Part shown: in pieces, positions 52,442 through 63,059 of the stretch
Position numbering within the stretch: position 1 is the first letter of the stretch
How the letters are laid out: each line of letters begins with the position of its first letter
From: Xanthobacteraceae bacterium 501b
GTDB taxonomy: Bacteria; Pseudomonadota; Alphaproteobacteria; Rhizobiales; Xanthobacteraceae
NCBI GenBank assembly: GCA_000378025.1
Contig: KB899087.1
Coordinates: 2,232,001-2,296,000 of the forward strand
Reading direction: 5' to 3'
DNA: 64,000 nt
Made by a program: the position numbers and the translations under genes
The notes under the pieces: model-generated
Told to the model about the DNA's origin: nothing
Database searches by the model: none
The model's input: only the letters and a program-made list of their open reading frames with translations

Positions 52442-53848
52442 CTAAAGCGCCGGCGTCGCCTCGGTGGAAGCTTCGGGCAGCGGGTCGCTGGTGGTGTGCT
52501 TGGAGCGCAGCGTCACCAGCTCCTCGGCGCTGGAGGGGTGCAGCGCCATTGTGCGGTCGAAATCGGCCTTGGTGGCGCCGACATTCATCGCGATCGCCGC
52601 CATCTGCACCATTTCACCCGAGCCCTCGCCGATCAGGTGGACACCGAGCACCCTGTCGTTGGCCTGGTCGACGACGATCTTCATGAACACCCGCGAGGTG
52701 CGGCCCGAGAGCGTCGCCTTCAGCGGGCGGAAATCGGTCTGGTAGATGTCGAGCCGCCGGCCCTGCGCCCGTGCGTCCTGCTCGGTCAGCCCCACCGTGC
52801 CGATCTCCGGCTCGGTGAACACCGCGGTCGGGATGTTGTCATAGCTCACCTGCCAGGGCCGCTTGCCGAACACCGTGTCGGCGAAGGCATGGCCCTCGCG
52901 GATGGCGACCGGGGTCAGGTTCACCCGGTTGGTCACGTCGCCCACCGCATAGATGGAGGGGATGTTGGTGCGCGAGAGCCCGTCCACCGCGATGGCGCCG
53001 GCCTCGTCGAGATGCACCTCCACCGTGTCGAGGCCGAGCCCGATCGTGTTCGGCACCCGGCCGATCGCCAGCATCACCTCGTCGGCGAACAGGTCGCGCC
53101 CGTCATTCAGCCGCACGCGCTTCTCGCTGCCCTCATCATAGATGCCCTCGATGGTGACGTTGAAGGCGAACTCCACCCCGTTCTGCGCCATCTCGTCGAC
53201 GATGCGGGCGCGGATATCCTCGTCGAAGCCACGCAGCAGCTTGTCGCCGCGATGGATGACCGTGACTTTCGACCCGAGCCCGGCCAGCAGACTAGCGAAT
53301 TCCAGCGCGATATAGCCGGCGCCCTGGATGATGATGCGGTCGGGGAAGCGTTCGAGGTGAAAAATCTCGTTCGAGGAGATGCCCAGCTCGCAGCCGGGAA
53401 AGTCCAGCCCGCGATTGGGGCGGCCGCCGGTGGCGATGAGGATGGTGCGGGCCGTCACCTGCGTGCCATCGGCCAGGCGCACCGCGTGCGGCCCCTCGAT
53501 GGAGGCGCGCTGGGCGACGATCTCGACGCCGGCACGGTTGAGATTGGCGCGATAGGCGCCCTCCAGCCGGGCGATTTCCTTGTCCTTGTTGGCGACCAGC
53601 GTCGCCCAGTCGAACCGGACGTTGTCGACGCTCCAGCCGAAGCCGGCGGCGTCCTCGAATTCATGGGCGAAGCGGGCGGCGTAGACGAACAGCTTCTTGG
53701 GCACGCAGCCGCGGATCACGCAGGTGCCGCCGAGCCGGTATTCCTCGGCGAGCATCACCTTGGCCCCATGGCCCGCCGCGATGCGGGCGGCGCGCACGCC
53801 CCCCGAGCCGCCGCCGATGACGAACAGGTCGACGTCGAACTGGTCCAT
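52442..53848 (-). CDS. gor: glutathione-disulfide reductase
   Basis: FAD-dependent reductase of 468 residues keeping glutathione reduced with NADPH. FAD motif FVIGGGSGGVRAARIAAGHG near residue 8, redox-active disulfide in GGTCVIRGCVPKKL, NAD(P) motif IIQGAGYIALEFASLLAGLG (20), second FAD motif IYAVGDVTNRVNLTPVAI, and the catalytic His in MALHPSSAEELVTLR. ATG 53846-53848. REP-like repeats follow its stop. Confidence 0.95.
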   Translation of the reverse strand: MDQFDVDLFVIGGGSGGVRAARIAAGHGAKVMLAEEYRLGGTCVIRGCVPKKLFVYAARFAHEFEDAAGFGWSVDNVRFDWATLVANKDKEIARLEGAYRANLNRAGVEIVAQRASIEGPHAVRLADGTQVTARTILIATGGRPNRGLDFPGCELGISSNEIFHLERFPDRIIIQGAGYIALEFASLLAGLGSKVTVIHRGDKLLRGFDEDIRARIVDEMAQNGVEFAFNVTIEGIYDEGSEKRVRLNDGRDLFADEVMLAIGRVPNTIGLGLDTVEVHLDEAGAIAVDGLSRTNIPSIYAVGDVTNRVNLTPVAIREGHAFADTVFGKRPWQVSYDNIPTAVFTEPEIGTVGLTEQDARAQGRRLDIYQTDFRPLKATLSGRTSRVFMKIVVDQANDRVLGVHLIGEGSGEMVQMAAIAMNVGATKADFDRTMALHPSSAEELVTLRSKHTTSDPLPEASTEATPAL

Positions 53849-54075
53849 GTGAGGCTCTCCGCGCTGCGCTGGTGCCTCGCATGTCGCCCCGCACGGCGCC
53901 CCCGTCAAGCGCCCGCATGGCTGGCGTGCGAATCCGGTCTGCCGATACCGGCCACGAAAGCTCTCATCCTTCCGGGGAACTCGACAGCGGGGGGCCTGCC
54001 GCTTTAGCTTCGTTCACCGCGTTGCAAGCGGCGGCCAGCGTCAACGTGCCGTCGCCCTGTTCCTTGGAGGAAACC

Positions 54076-55041
54076 ATGAAACATCTCGTCAGCGGGGCGC
54101 TGCTCGCCGCCGCAATCGCCGCCGCACCTCTCGGTGCCGCCTATGCCGAGATCAACGAACTGAAGATCATTGCCCCGGCCGCGCCCGGCGGCGGCTGGGA
54201 CCAGACGGCCCGCTCGATCCAGCATGTGCTGCAGTCCGACAAGCTGGTCGGCAATGTGCAGGTGCTGAACGTGCCCGGCGCCGGCGGCACCATCGGCCTC
54301 GCCCAGTTCGTCAATTCCAGCAAGGGCGATCCCAATGTGATGATCGTCGGCGGCTATGTCATGGTCGGCGCCATTATCACCAACAAGTCGCCGGTCAACC
54401 TGTCCATGGTGACGCCGATCGCCCGCCTCACCGGCGAGTACGAGGCCATCGCCGTGCCGGCGGCCTCGCCGCTCAAGTCGCTGGCCGATCTGGTCGCGGC
54501 GCTGAAGGCGGACCCGCAGAAAGTGTCCTGGGCCGGCGGCTCGGCCGGCGGCACCGACCACATCACCGCCGGGCTGTTCACCAAGGCGATCGGCGTCGAT
54601 CCGCGCAAGGTGAACTACATCGCCTTCTCGGGCGGCGGCGAATCGCTCGCCTCCATCCTCGGCGGCAAGGTCACGGTCGGCATTTCCAGCCTGTCGGAAT
54701 TCGACGCGCAGGCGAAGGCCGGCAAGCTGCGCATCCTCGGCGTGTCCAGCGCCGCCCGCCTGCCGGAAGCCCCCGACGTGCCGACCTTCAAGGAAGCCGG
54801 CGTCGACGTGGAAATCCAGAACTGGCGCATGATCGCCGCCGCCCCGGGCATCACCCCGGCGCAGAAGCAGGAACTCAGCCAGACCATCGAGAAGATGGTC
54901 AAGTCCAAGGCCTGGACCGAGATGCTGGCGCAGAAGGGCTGGGCCAACACCTACCTCTCCGGCGAGGCGTTCGACGCCCAGCTGGCCAAGGACATCGCCG
55001 CCACCCAGACCATCCTGAAGGATATCGGCCTCGCCCAGTAA
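54076..55041 (+). CDS. tctC: tripartite tricarboxylate transporter substrate-binding protein
   Basis: Periplasmic binding component (321 residues). The signal peptide [20 protein letters not shown] ends near AYAEIN. Blocks [35 protein letters not shown] and [15 protein letters not shown] are typical of TctC/BugD proteins. ATG 54076 follows a textbook TTGGAGGAAACC. First gene of a complete tctCBA operon. The ligand is citrate, another di/tricarboxylate, or an unrelated small acid. Confidence 0.94.
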   Translation: MKHLVSGALLAAAIAAAPLGAAYAEINELKIIAPAAPGGGWDQTARSIQHVLQSDKLVGNVQVLNVPGAGGTIGLAQFVNSSKGDPNVMIVGGYVMVGAIITNKSPVNLSMVTPIARLTGEYEAIAVPAASPLKSLADLVAALKADPQKVSWAGGSAGGTDHITAGLFTKAIGVDPRKVNYIAFSGGGESLASILGGKVTVGISSLSEFDAQAKAGKLRILGVSSAARLPEAPDVPTFKEAGVDVEIQNWRMIAAAPGITPAQKQELSQTIEKMVKSKAWTEMLAQKGWANTYLSGEAFDAQLAKDIAATQTILKDIGLAQ

Positions 55042-55070
55042 GGGACGCAGCCTTTTCCGACCGAACCCGA

Positions 55071-55103
55071 GACTCCCTCGCGGCCTGCCGCGGGGGAGTC
55101 TTT
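55071..55103 (+). terminator. hairpin between tctC and tctB (attenuator-like)
   Basis: GACTCCC plus CGCGG (55071-55083) pairs with CCGCG plus GGGAGTC (55088-55100), then TTT. Such partial terminators behind the binding-protein gene commonly allow more of it than of the permease genes. Confidence 0.65.
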
Positions 55104-55129
55104 CGTTCCGACACCCCGGAGCCCCGCCG

Positions 55130-55615
55130 ATGAGCGATTCCCGTCCCACCTCCACCGCCGGCCCCGACAAGGGCCGCTTCGTCATCGCCTTCGCCCTTGC
55201 CCTCCTGTCGCTCGTGGTCGGCTGGGATGCGTGGCGGCTGTCCGGGATCAACACCTATTCGGCCGTCGGGCCGGGGGCGTTTCCCGCCATCATTTCCGCC
55301 GGCCTGGCCTTGCTGGCGCTGGCCAATGCGGTCGAGGCGGTCCGCGAGGGCGCGCAGGATCGCCCGCGCGACGAGATCGGCCCGATGGCCTGGGTGCTGG
55401 GAGGGCTGATCGGCCAGATCGTGCTGCTGGCCTTCGGCGCCGGCTTCGCCATCGCCACCGGCTGGCTGTTCGCCGCCACCGCCAAGGGTTTTGGACGCGG
55501 GCCGGTGTGGGGGCATTTCCTTGTCGGCGCGGTGATGTGCTTCGTCATCTATGTGGTGTTCGCCAAGGGGCTGCAGCTGGCGTTGCCGGCCGGCCCGCTT
55601 GAACGGCTGATCTGA
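55130..55615 (+). CDS. tctB: tripartite tricarboxylate transporter small membrane subunit
   Basis: Four-helix membrane subunit of 161 residues. Helices at about 18-35, 50-65, 87-115 and 128-150; the [20 protein letters not shown] block (20) is the family's hallmark. ATG 55130 lies 88 bases after tctC, and tctA follows after 10 bases. Works with TctA as the membrane partner for TctC. Confidence 0.9.
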   Translation: MSDSRPTSTAGPDKGRFVIAFALALLSLVVGWDAWRLSGINTYSAVGPGAFPAIISAGLALLALANAVEAVREGAQDRPRDEIGPMAWVLGGLIGQIVLLAFGAGFAIATGWLFAATAKGFGRGPVWGHFLVGAVMCFVIYVVFAKGLQLALPAGPLERLI

Positions 55616-55625
55616 GGACGCTCCC

Positions 55626-57137
<1,512 letters not shown>

Positions 57138-57158
57138 GGCGAACCGCACTCCAAAACG

Positions 57159-57186
57159 AAAATGCCCGGCGCGAGCCGGGCATTTG
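57159..57186. terminator. bidirectional terminator between tctA and DUF2059 gene
   Basis: AATGCCCGGC (57161-57170), loop GCGA, GCCGGGCATT (57175-57184), with AAAA before and TTT after. Lies between two convergent genes and can serve both. Confidence 0.85.
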
Positions 57187-57205
57187 TCGTTGAGGGGCGA
57201 CGTGA

Positions 57206-57784
57206 TCAGATGGTGAAGCCGCGCTTCTTCATTTCCTCGCGCACCCGCACTTCCATCTCGCGTGCGAAGCCCGCGCTCCAGGCCTGGATGCTGCTGAAGC
57301 CGGCCTTGAGCAGATCCTCGCGCTTGGCGACCAGCTTCTTGCCGGCCTCCGAGCGGTAGAACGCCAGAAGGTCGCGCAGTTCCTGGGTGGTGAACTCGGT
57401 GGCGTAGATCCTGGCGAGGATCTGCACGATCTCGGTGCGGCGGCTCTCATATTGGGTGGAGAGCTGCTTGGCGACCTCGCGCAGGTCGCGAATCAGGTCC
57501 GGATTGGACTGCACGAAGCTGGCCGCCGTCTGGTCCACGACATTGGGGATCACCGCGTCGAAGCTGCTGGCCTCGCCATTGGCGACGAGCAGCTCATTGG
57601 CGAGCTTCATCTGCTCGGCGGTGGGCTCGGGCGCCTTTGGCGCAGTGGCCTGGGCGAGCTGGAAGGGGGCGGTGTCCTGCGCCAGCGCCGGGGCGCCGCC
57701 GACGAACAGGGCGAGCCCCATCACCGCCGCCGTGAACGGCGCGACCCGCCGGGCGGCGCGCGGTGCGGCAATATCAAGCTGCAT
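57206..57784 (-). CDS. DUF2059 domain exported protein
   Basis: A 192-residue exported helical protein. The signal peptide ends near GAPALAQD. The mature domain has the DUF2059 pattern: AEQMKLANELLVANGEASSFD (cut), a helical middle, and ATEFTTQELRDLLAFYRSEA then GKKLVAKREDLLKAG. Members are common in alphaproteobacteria, with unknown function. ATG 57782-57784 follows AGGAG. Upstream of it on the same strand is rpiA. Confidence 0.88.
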   Translation of the reverse strand: MQLDIAAPRAARRVAPFTAAVMGLALFVGGAPALAQDTAPFQLAQATAPKAPEPTAEQMKLANELLVANGEASSFDAVIPNVVDQTAASFVQSNPDLIRDLREVAKQLSTQYESRRTEIVQILARIYATEFTTQELRDLLAFYRSEAGKKLVAKREDLLKAGFSSIQAWSAGFAREMEVRVREEMKKRGFTI

Positions 57785-57805
57785 GAAAGTCTCCTGACGA
57801 ACTGC

Positions 57806-58507
57806 TCACGCGCGGTCGATGACCGTCACGCCGCCGGCGCCCGCGAGAATGACGCGGCTCGCCAGATTGATGAAAAGGCCGTGCTCGACCACGCCCGGCA
57901 CATTCGAGAGCTCGGCGGCAAGCGCGGTCGGGTTGGTGATGCTGCCATAAGCGGCATCGAGAATCAGGTGTCCCTGATCGGTGACGAAAACATGACCGTC
58001 CGGCCGGCGGCGCAGCGTCAGCAGCCCGTGGCAGCCCGCATTGCGGGCGGCGCGATCAATGCCCCGGCGGATGGCGGCGACACCGAAATCCACCACCTCG
58101 ATCGGCAGCGGAAAGGTGCCGAGCACCGCCACCTTCTTCGAGGCATCGGCGATGACGATCATCTGCCTGGCCGCCGAGGCGACGATCTTCTCGCGCAGCA
58201 GCGCGCCGCCGCCGCCCTTGATCAGGGTGAGGTCCGGGCCGACCTCGTCGGCGCCGTCGATGCACAAATCGAGCACCGGGTGCTCGTCCAGCGTGCCGAG
58301 CGGGACGCCGAGGCTCTCGGCCTGGGCGCGGGTGGCCTCGGAGGTCGGCACGCCGACCACCTCCAGCCCCTCATTCACCCGCACGGCGAGCAGATCGACC
58401 AGATGCTTGGCGGTCGAGCCGGTGCCGAGGCCAAGCTTCATGCCCGAGCGGACATATTCGAGCGCCTGCGCGGCGGCTTGTCTCTTGAGGTTGTCAGCGT
58501 CGGTCAT
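57806..58507 (-). CDS. rpiA: ribose-5-phosphate isomerase A
   Basis: Interconverts ribose 5-phosphate and ribulose 5-phosphate in the pentose phosphate pathway. 233 residues. [16 protein letters not shown] is the substrate-binding loop, [20 protein letters not shown] (20) holds the catalytic Asp/Lys pair and [12 protein letters not shown] follows. ATG 58505-58507. The DUF2059 gene follows after 21 bases and may be co-transcribed. Confidence 0.96.
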   Translation of the reverse strand: MTDADNLKRQAAAQALEYVRSGMKLGLGTGSTAKHLVDLLAVRVNEGLEVVGVPTSEATRAQAESLGVPLGTLDEHPVLDLCIDGADEVGPDLTLIKGGGGALLREKIVASAARQMIVIADASKKVAVLGTFPLPIEVVDFGVAAIRRGIDRAARNAGCHGLLTLRRRPDGHVFVTDQGHLILDAAYGSITNPTALAAELSNVPGVVEHGLFINLASRVILAGAGGVTVIDRA

Positions 58508-58610
58508 GAGCGTCGCGGGGCCCTCGTTTTTAGGACTTCTTAATCTTCATCTCGTGCGTAGCGCCGTTGGCGCGCGCCGACAAGCCCGCCGGCTCGCGCC
58601 TCCCCGGCGA

Positions 58611-59102
58611 TCATTGGCTGGAAGGTGGGGTGCAGACCACCGCCGGCTCGACGCCGCCGCCGTCCTTGGGCATGTCGCGGACATAGCAGACGCTCATCTG
58701 GCCGGTGCCGGCATCGACGCGAAAAATGCCGGTCTCGCCGGAATAGCGGGTCGACATGATGTCGTAGCGGCCCGGCGCGCCGCCCTGCGCGCTCGCGTCG
58801 CGGCGGAAGCAGCGCGTGACGCCGACAAGGCTGCCCTCGGGGCGCTCGAACTGGCAGGCATTCACCTCGCCGGTCCGCACATTCACCGAATAAAGCCGGT
58901 TGGCCTGGGCGGCCGGGGGCGCGGCAAACACGTAGGGCCCGTCGCCGGGAGCCGCCTCAGTGGGAGCCGCCGGCGCGGTGGCCGAGGGCGCCTCGGTCGG
59001 CTTCGCGTCGCCCGGCTTCGTCTCCTGCGCCAGCGCGCCACCGCCCGCCAGCACGCCAAGCCCGAAGGCCGCCGCCACCACCGCCACACGCCAGTTCTGC
59101 AT
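58611..59102 (-). CDS. exported protein of unknown function
   Basis: A 163-residue exported protein. The signal peptide MQNWRVAVVAAAFGLGVLAG ends near GALAQE, followed by a Pro/Ala/Thr linker and a mature domain with Cys at ACQFERP, TRCFRRD, MSVCYVRD and VVCTPP, likely two disulfides. The pattern of repeated RVDAGTGQMSVCYV and NVRTGEVNACQFE suggests an internal duplication of a small beta unit. ATG 59100-59102 fits the ribosome site AGGA; two further in-frame ATGs lie just upstream. Family not recognised. Confidence 0.72.
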   Translation of the reverse strand: MQNWRVAVVAAAFGLGVLAGGGALAQETKPGDAKPTEAPSATAPAAPTEAAPGDGPYVFAAPPAAQANRLYSVNVRTGEVNACQFERPEGSLVGVTRCFRRDASAQGGAPGRYDIMSTRYSGETGIFRVDAGTGQMSVCYVRDMPKDGGGVEPAVVCTPPSSQ

Positions 59103-59290
59103 CGTCATCCTCATAACCGGGACATCCTGTGCCTCGCCCATCTTCCGCGCGCCGCCGGCCGCGCCCGCATGCGCCCGATGGACGCGGCAGGCTGGACAGC
59201 AAAAGCGGCAGGATTGTAGGCCTAGAGCGGACGGCTCGTCTCGCGGCGACGGGCGGCCCGCTTTTCCCGTCACCATCCACGGAAATTGTC

Positions 59291-59974
59291 ATGCCCTCCT
59301 CGCCTCCCGCCGTGATCGCCTTCGACCTCGACGGCACGCTCGTCGACACCGCCCCCGACCTGCTCGACACGCTCGACATCGTGCTCGACGAGGCCGGCGC
59401 CGCCCGCCTGCCGCGCGACGACACCCGCAAGATGATCGGCGCCGGCGCCAAGGCGCTGGTCAATCGCGGCCTCACCGCCGCCGGCATCAGTGTCGAACCG
59501 CCGGAATTCGAGAAGCTCTATGCCCGCTTCCTCGACCATTACGCCGCCCATATCGCCGATCTCTCGCGGCCCTATCCCGGCCTGCTGGACGCGCTGGATG
59601 AGCTTTCCGCCCGTGGCCATGTGCTGGCCGTGTGCACCAACAAGCTGGAATATCTCTCGCGCCTGCTGCTCGACCGGCTCGACCTGACCGACCGCTTCGC
59701 CGTCATCGCCGGCTCGGACACGTTTCCGGTCTACAAGCCCGATGCCGGCCATCTGCTCGGCACGGTCGAGCGCGCCGGCGGCGTGGCCACGCGTGCCATC
59801 ATGGTCGGCGACAGCATGACCGATGTTCTCACGGCGAAGAATGCCCGCATTCCCTCGATCGTCGTGCCCTTCGGCTACACCGAGATTCCGGCCGAGGAAC
59901 TGGGCGGCGACGCCTTTATCGGCCATTACGACCTGCTGGTGGAGACGGTGGAGCGCCTTCTCTCCCGTGGGTAG
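59291..59974 (+). CDS. gph: phosphoglycolate phosphatase
   Basis: HAD-superfamily phosphatase of 227 residues that removes phosphate from 2-phosphoglycolate. Motif I is FDLDGTLVDTAPDL with the nucleophilic Asp; motif II is AVCTNKLEY; the Lys is in VYKPDAGHLL; motif IV is MVGDSMTDV. ATG 59291; an upstream reading is not needed. A related phosphatase substrate cannot be excluded. tRNA-Val follows 88 bases later. Confidence 0.9.
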   Translation: MPSSPPAVIAFDLDGTLVDTAPDLLDTLDIVLDEAGAARLPRDDTRKMIGAGAKALVNRGLTAAGISVEPPEFEKLYARFLDHYAAHIADLSRPYPGLLDALDELSARGHVLAVCTNKLEYLSRLLLDRLDLTDRFAVIAGSDTFPVYKPDAGHLLGTVERAGGVATRAIMVGDSMTDVLTAKNARIPSIVVPFGYTEIPAEELGGDAFIGHYDLLVETVERLLSRG

Positions 59975-60062
59975 CGTCGCAAGCCCGCTTGACACCCGGG
60001 CCGCGGACACACTACATCCCGCCGCGATGGCGCTGGCCCCGGACATATCCGGCGGGGCCGAC

Positions 60063-60137
60063 GGGCGATTAGCTCAGCGGGAGAGCACTCCCTTCACACG
60101 GGAGGGGTCGCAGGTTCAATCCCTGCATCGCCCACCA
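60063..60137 (+). tRNA. tRNA-Val (anticodon CAC)
   Basis: Cloverleaf from GGGCGAT at 60063 to ATCGCCC at 60127-60133, discriminator A and encoded CCA (60135-60137). The D loop contains AGCTCAGCGGGAGAGC; the anticodon stem CTCCC/GGGAG encloses TTCACAC, giving anticodon CAC for GUG codons; the T arm is GGTTCAATCC. 75 bases including CCA. Confidence 0.97.
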
Positions 60138-60193
60138 TCGTCGCTCTCGCTTCAGGGACGCGACAGGCCGGGAGCCGGCCAGCAGGGCCGCCC

Positions 60194-60931
60194 ATGTGCA
60201 ACCTCTACAGCCATCACTCCAATCTGCGCGCGATCACCGATCTCGTCGGCACGCTGCGCAATCTCGCCGGCAATCTGCCGCCGCAGACCGGCATCTTCCC
60301 GGATTTCCCCGCCCCGATCGTCCGCACCGGGGAAGACGGCCTGCGTGAACTGGCGCTGGCGCGCTGGGGCATGCCCTCGCCGCCCTCGGTCGCCGGGCCG
60401 CCGGTGACGAATATCCGCAACCTAGCCTCGCCGCACTGGCGCGCCTGGAGCGGGCCGGCGCATCGCTGCCTGGTGCCGTTCACCAGCTTTTCCGAATACG
60501 CGCCGCTGCCCAACCCCGCCACCGGCCGCAAGGACGTGGTTTGGTTCGCGCTGAACGAGGAGCGCCCCCTCGCCTTCTTCGCCGGGCTGTGGACGCGCTG
60601 GAACGGCACGCGCGGCACCAAGGCCGCGCCGGTGGAGGGCCAGCACGAGCTGTTCGGCTTTCTCACCTGCGCGCCCAATGGCGTCGTCGAGCCGATCCAC
60701 CCCAAGGCGATGCCGGTGATTCTCACCAGCCGTGAGGAGCGCGAGGTCTGGCTGAACGCCCCGTGGAGCGAGGCGCGCGCCCTGCAGCGCCCGCTGCCCG
60801 ACGATCGCCTCGTCATCGTCGCGCGCGGGCCGGCGAAGGAGGACCCGCCGCCCGCCCCCGCGCCGCCACCCTCGCCTGATTCGCCCGCGGCTTCCCCGGA
60901 AGCGTCGCCCCGCCAGGGCAGCCTGTTCTGA
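60194..60931 (+). CDS. yedK: SOS response-associated peptidase (SRAP/YedK family)
   Basis: DNA-repair protein that forms a covalent thiazolidine link through its N-terminal Cys with abasic sites in single-stranded DNA. After Met removal Cys2 is exposed ([10 protein letters not shown]). Conserved blocks: [23 protein letters not shown] (catalytic Glu), FFAGLWTRW and [14 protein letters not shown] with the catalytic His. 245 residues, with a C-terminal Pro/Ala-rich tail. ATG 60194 follows AGCAGGG. Confidence 0.93.
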   Translation: MCNLYSHHSNLRAITDLVGTLRNLAGNLPPQTGIFPDFPAPIVRTGEDGLRELALARWGMPSPPSVAGPPVTNIRNLASPHWRAWSGPAHRCLVPFTSFSEYAPLPNPATGRKDVVWFALNEERPLAFFAGLWTRWNGTRGTKAAPVEGQHELFGFLTCAPNGVVEPIHPKAMPVILTSREEREVWLNAPWSEARALQRPLPDDRLVIVARGPAKEDPPPAPAPPPSPDSPAASPEASPRQGSLF

Positions 60932-60988
60932 TGCCCCGCGCGCGGCCCGCGCCCCTGATGTCCCCCTGCCTGAAAGAGCCTGCGGCCC

Positions 60989-62896
60989 GTGCATAATCCC
61001 CTGCGCTATCGCGCCCATATTGACGGCCTGCGCGCCATTGCCGTGCTCGGCGTGGTGCTGTTCCATTTCGGCGCGCACTGGCTGCCGGGCGGCTTCATCG
61101 GCGTCGACGTGTTCTTCGTCATTTCCGGCTTCCTCATCGCCAAGTCGCTCTATGCCGATGTCGATGCCGGCAGCTTCTCCATCCTCGGCTTCTATGAGCG
61201 GCGGATGCGGCGCATCGCGCCGGCCTTCTTCGTGGTGACGGCGGCCACCAGCCTTGCCGCCTTCCTGATCTTCTTCCCCAACCAGCTGATGACCTATGGC
61301 CGCTCGCTCATCTGGGCGGTGCTGGCCTTCGGCAATGTCTATTTCTACCTGCGGACCGACTATTTCGGCCCCTCGGCGGAAGAGACGCCGCTGCTGCATT
61401 ATTGGTCGCTGGGGGTGGAGGAGCAGTTCTATTTCCTGTTCCCGGGGCTGATCCTGCTCATCGCGCGGTTTGCCCCCAGGGCGAGGGCGAAGCTGGTGCT
61501 CGGCCTGCTCGTGGTCTCGCTCCTCGCCTGCGAGATCATCCGCCCGTTCAACCCGGCGGCGGCGTTCTATCTGCTGCCCTTCCGCGCCTTCGAGCTCTTG
61601 ATCGGCGCCGGCCTCGCCCTGCCGGGCCTGCGCTTTACCGAAAACTCCCGGGCCGGCGGCGCGGCGATGGCGGCGGGGCTCGCGCTTATCCTCGGCGGCA
61701 TGGTGTTCATCACCGAGCACGCGCCCTTTCCCGGCGTGCTCGCGCTGGTGCCCTGCCTTGGCGCGGCTCTCGCCATCTGGGGCGGGGAGCGGACGGAGAA
61801 CCTGCCGGCCCGGCTGCTCGGCCTGCGCCCGCTCGTGTTCTTCGGCGCCATTTCCTATTCGCTCTATCTCGTCCACTGGCCGATCGTGGTGTTCGCCCGC
61901 GCCCTGCTGCCGAACCTGCCGGCGCTGGCCTTCCTCCTCGGCGGGCTGGCGCTCTCCACCCTGCTCGGCTGGCTGTCCTGGCGCTTCGTGGAACAGCCGG
62001 TGCGGCAGAACCGCCGACTGTTCGGGCGCGGGCTGGTCTATGGCGGCACGGCGGCGGGCGCGGTGCTGCTCATCGCCTTCGGCATGGCGGCCTCGGACAC
62101 GCGCGGCTTTCCCGGGCGGCTCGCCCCGGAGATCCAGCGCGTTCTCGCCTTCACCCGCTATCCCTTCCGCGAGGTGGTGCGCGACGGCACCTGCTTCATC
62201 AACGGCAACCGCCCGAAGGACCAGCCGGCGCCGGAATGCCTGCCAGACGCCCATCCCAGCCTCGTCCTGTGGGGCAGCAGCCATGTGGCGCAGTTCATCG
62301 GCGCGCTGGAGCCGATCGCCAAGGCGCATGGCTATGCGGTGGGCCAGATGACCGCCGCCGCCTGCCCGCCGCTGGTGCAGTCGAACTTCGCCGCCATGTG
62401 CGACCGGCTGAACCGATTCGCCTTCGACTGGCTGCTGGAGCACCGGCCGTCCATCGTGGTCATCGGCGGCGACACGCTGGTTTCGGAGGAGCATTTCCGC
62501 CAGCTCGACGCCGACCTCGCCCGGCTGCATGGCGCCGGCATCCGGGTCATCCTGCTCGGCCCGGTGCCGCACTACAGGCGCCCGGCACCGGAAATCCTGG
62601 CCGAACGCATGTACCGCAATGCGCCGAGCCGCCTCGCCGATGACGACCTCACCGAGGCCACGGGCCGCGCCGACCGGCTGATGGCGGCGCATTTCGCCGG
62701 CAATCCGGATGTCGAGTTCGTCTCGCTTCTCGGCCTGTGCCCGGACAGGAACTGCCCGATGATGGTCGACGGCGCGCCGCTGCAGTTCGACCCCACCCAT
62801 TTCACCCGCGAGGGCGTCTCCTATTTCGGCGACCGGCTCGGCGCACTGATCTTCGCCAATGCGCCCGCTCCGGCCCCAACGCCGCCGGCGCAGTGA
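60989..62896 (+). CDS. OafA/YrhL-type acyltransferase with SGNH domain, copy 1
   Basis: A 635-residue membrane O-acyltransferase that probably acetylates a surface glycan or peptidoglycan. The N-terminal acyltransferase 3 domain opens with HIDGLRAIAVLGVVLFHFG (catalytic His region) and has about ten helices, including the YWSLGVEEQFYFLFPGLI block. From about residue 425 an SGNH hydrolase-like domain follows: WGSSHVAQF with the nucleophile Ser and DPTHFTREG with the His. GTG 60989 is the only good start, no ATG being in frame nearby. A closely similar second copy begins at 63060. Confidence 0.9.
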   Translation: MHNPLRYRAHIDGLRAIAVLGVVLFHFGAHWLPGGFIGVDVFFVISGFLIAKSLYADVDAGSFSILGFYERRMRRIAPAFFVVTAATSLAAFLIFFPNQLMTYGRSLIWAVLAFGNVYFYLRTDYFGPSAEETPLLHYWSLGVEEQFYFLFPGLILLIARFAPRARAKLVLGLLVVSLLACEIIRPFNPAAAFYLLPFRAFELLIGAGLALPGLRFTENSRAGGAAMAAGLALILGGMVFITEHAPFPGVLALVPCLGAALAIWGGERTENLPARLLGLRPLVFFGAISYSLYLVHWPIVVFARALLPNLPALAFLLGGLALSTLLGWLSWRFVEQPVRQNRRLFGRGLVYGGTAAGAVLLIAFGMAASDTRGFPGRLAPEIQRVLAFTRYPFREVVRDGTCFINGNRPKDQPAPECLPDAHPSLVLWGSSHVAQFIGALEPIAKAHGYAVGQMTAAACPPLVQSNFAAMCDRLNRFAFDWLLEHRPSIVVIGGDTLVSEEHFRQLDADLARLHGAGIRVILLGPVPHYRRPAPEILAERMYRNAPSRLADDDLTEATGRADRLMAAHFAGNPDVEFVSLLGLCPDRNCPMMVDGAPLQFDPTHFTREGVSYFGDRLGALIFANAPAPAPTPPAQ

Positions 62897-63059
62897 GAGC
62901 GGGAACCGGCGGCCCTATGGCCGCACAGCCACACTCGCGGCCTAAGTGGGCGTGCGGCAGGGGACAGGCGCGCGCGAGGCATGCCCACGCGCCGCCAGAG
63001 CGTTCATAATGAGGCCCGCCTTGCCCCCCTCGCCTGCCTCACCCAGCCTGCGGTCTGCC

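Noticed and set aside
60063-60137. tRNA-Val as an integration site
   Set aside because: No integrase gene or repeated 3' tRNA end is visible downstream; yedK and acyltransferases look like normal chromosome.
60422-62800. 792-codon open frame opposite the SRAP and acyltransferase genes
   Set aside because: It crosses two real plus-strand genes and their intergenic gap, with a composition typical of reverse reading in GC-rich DNA.
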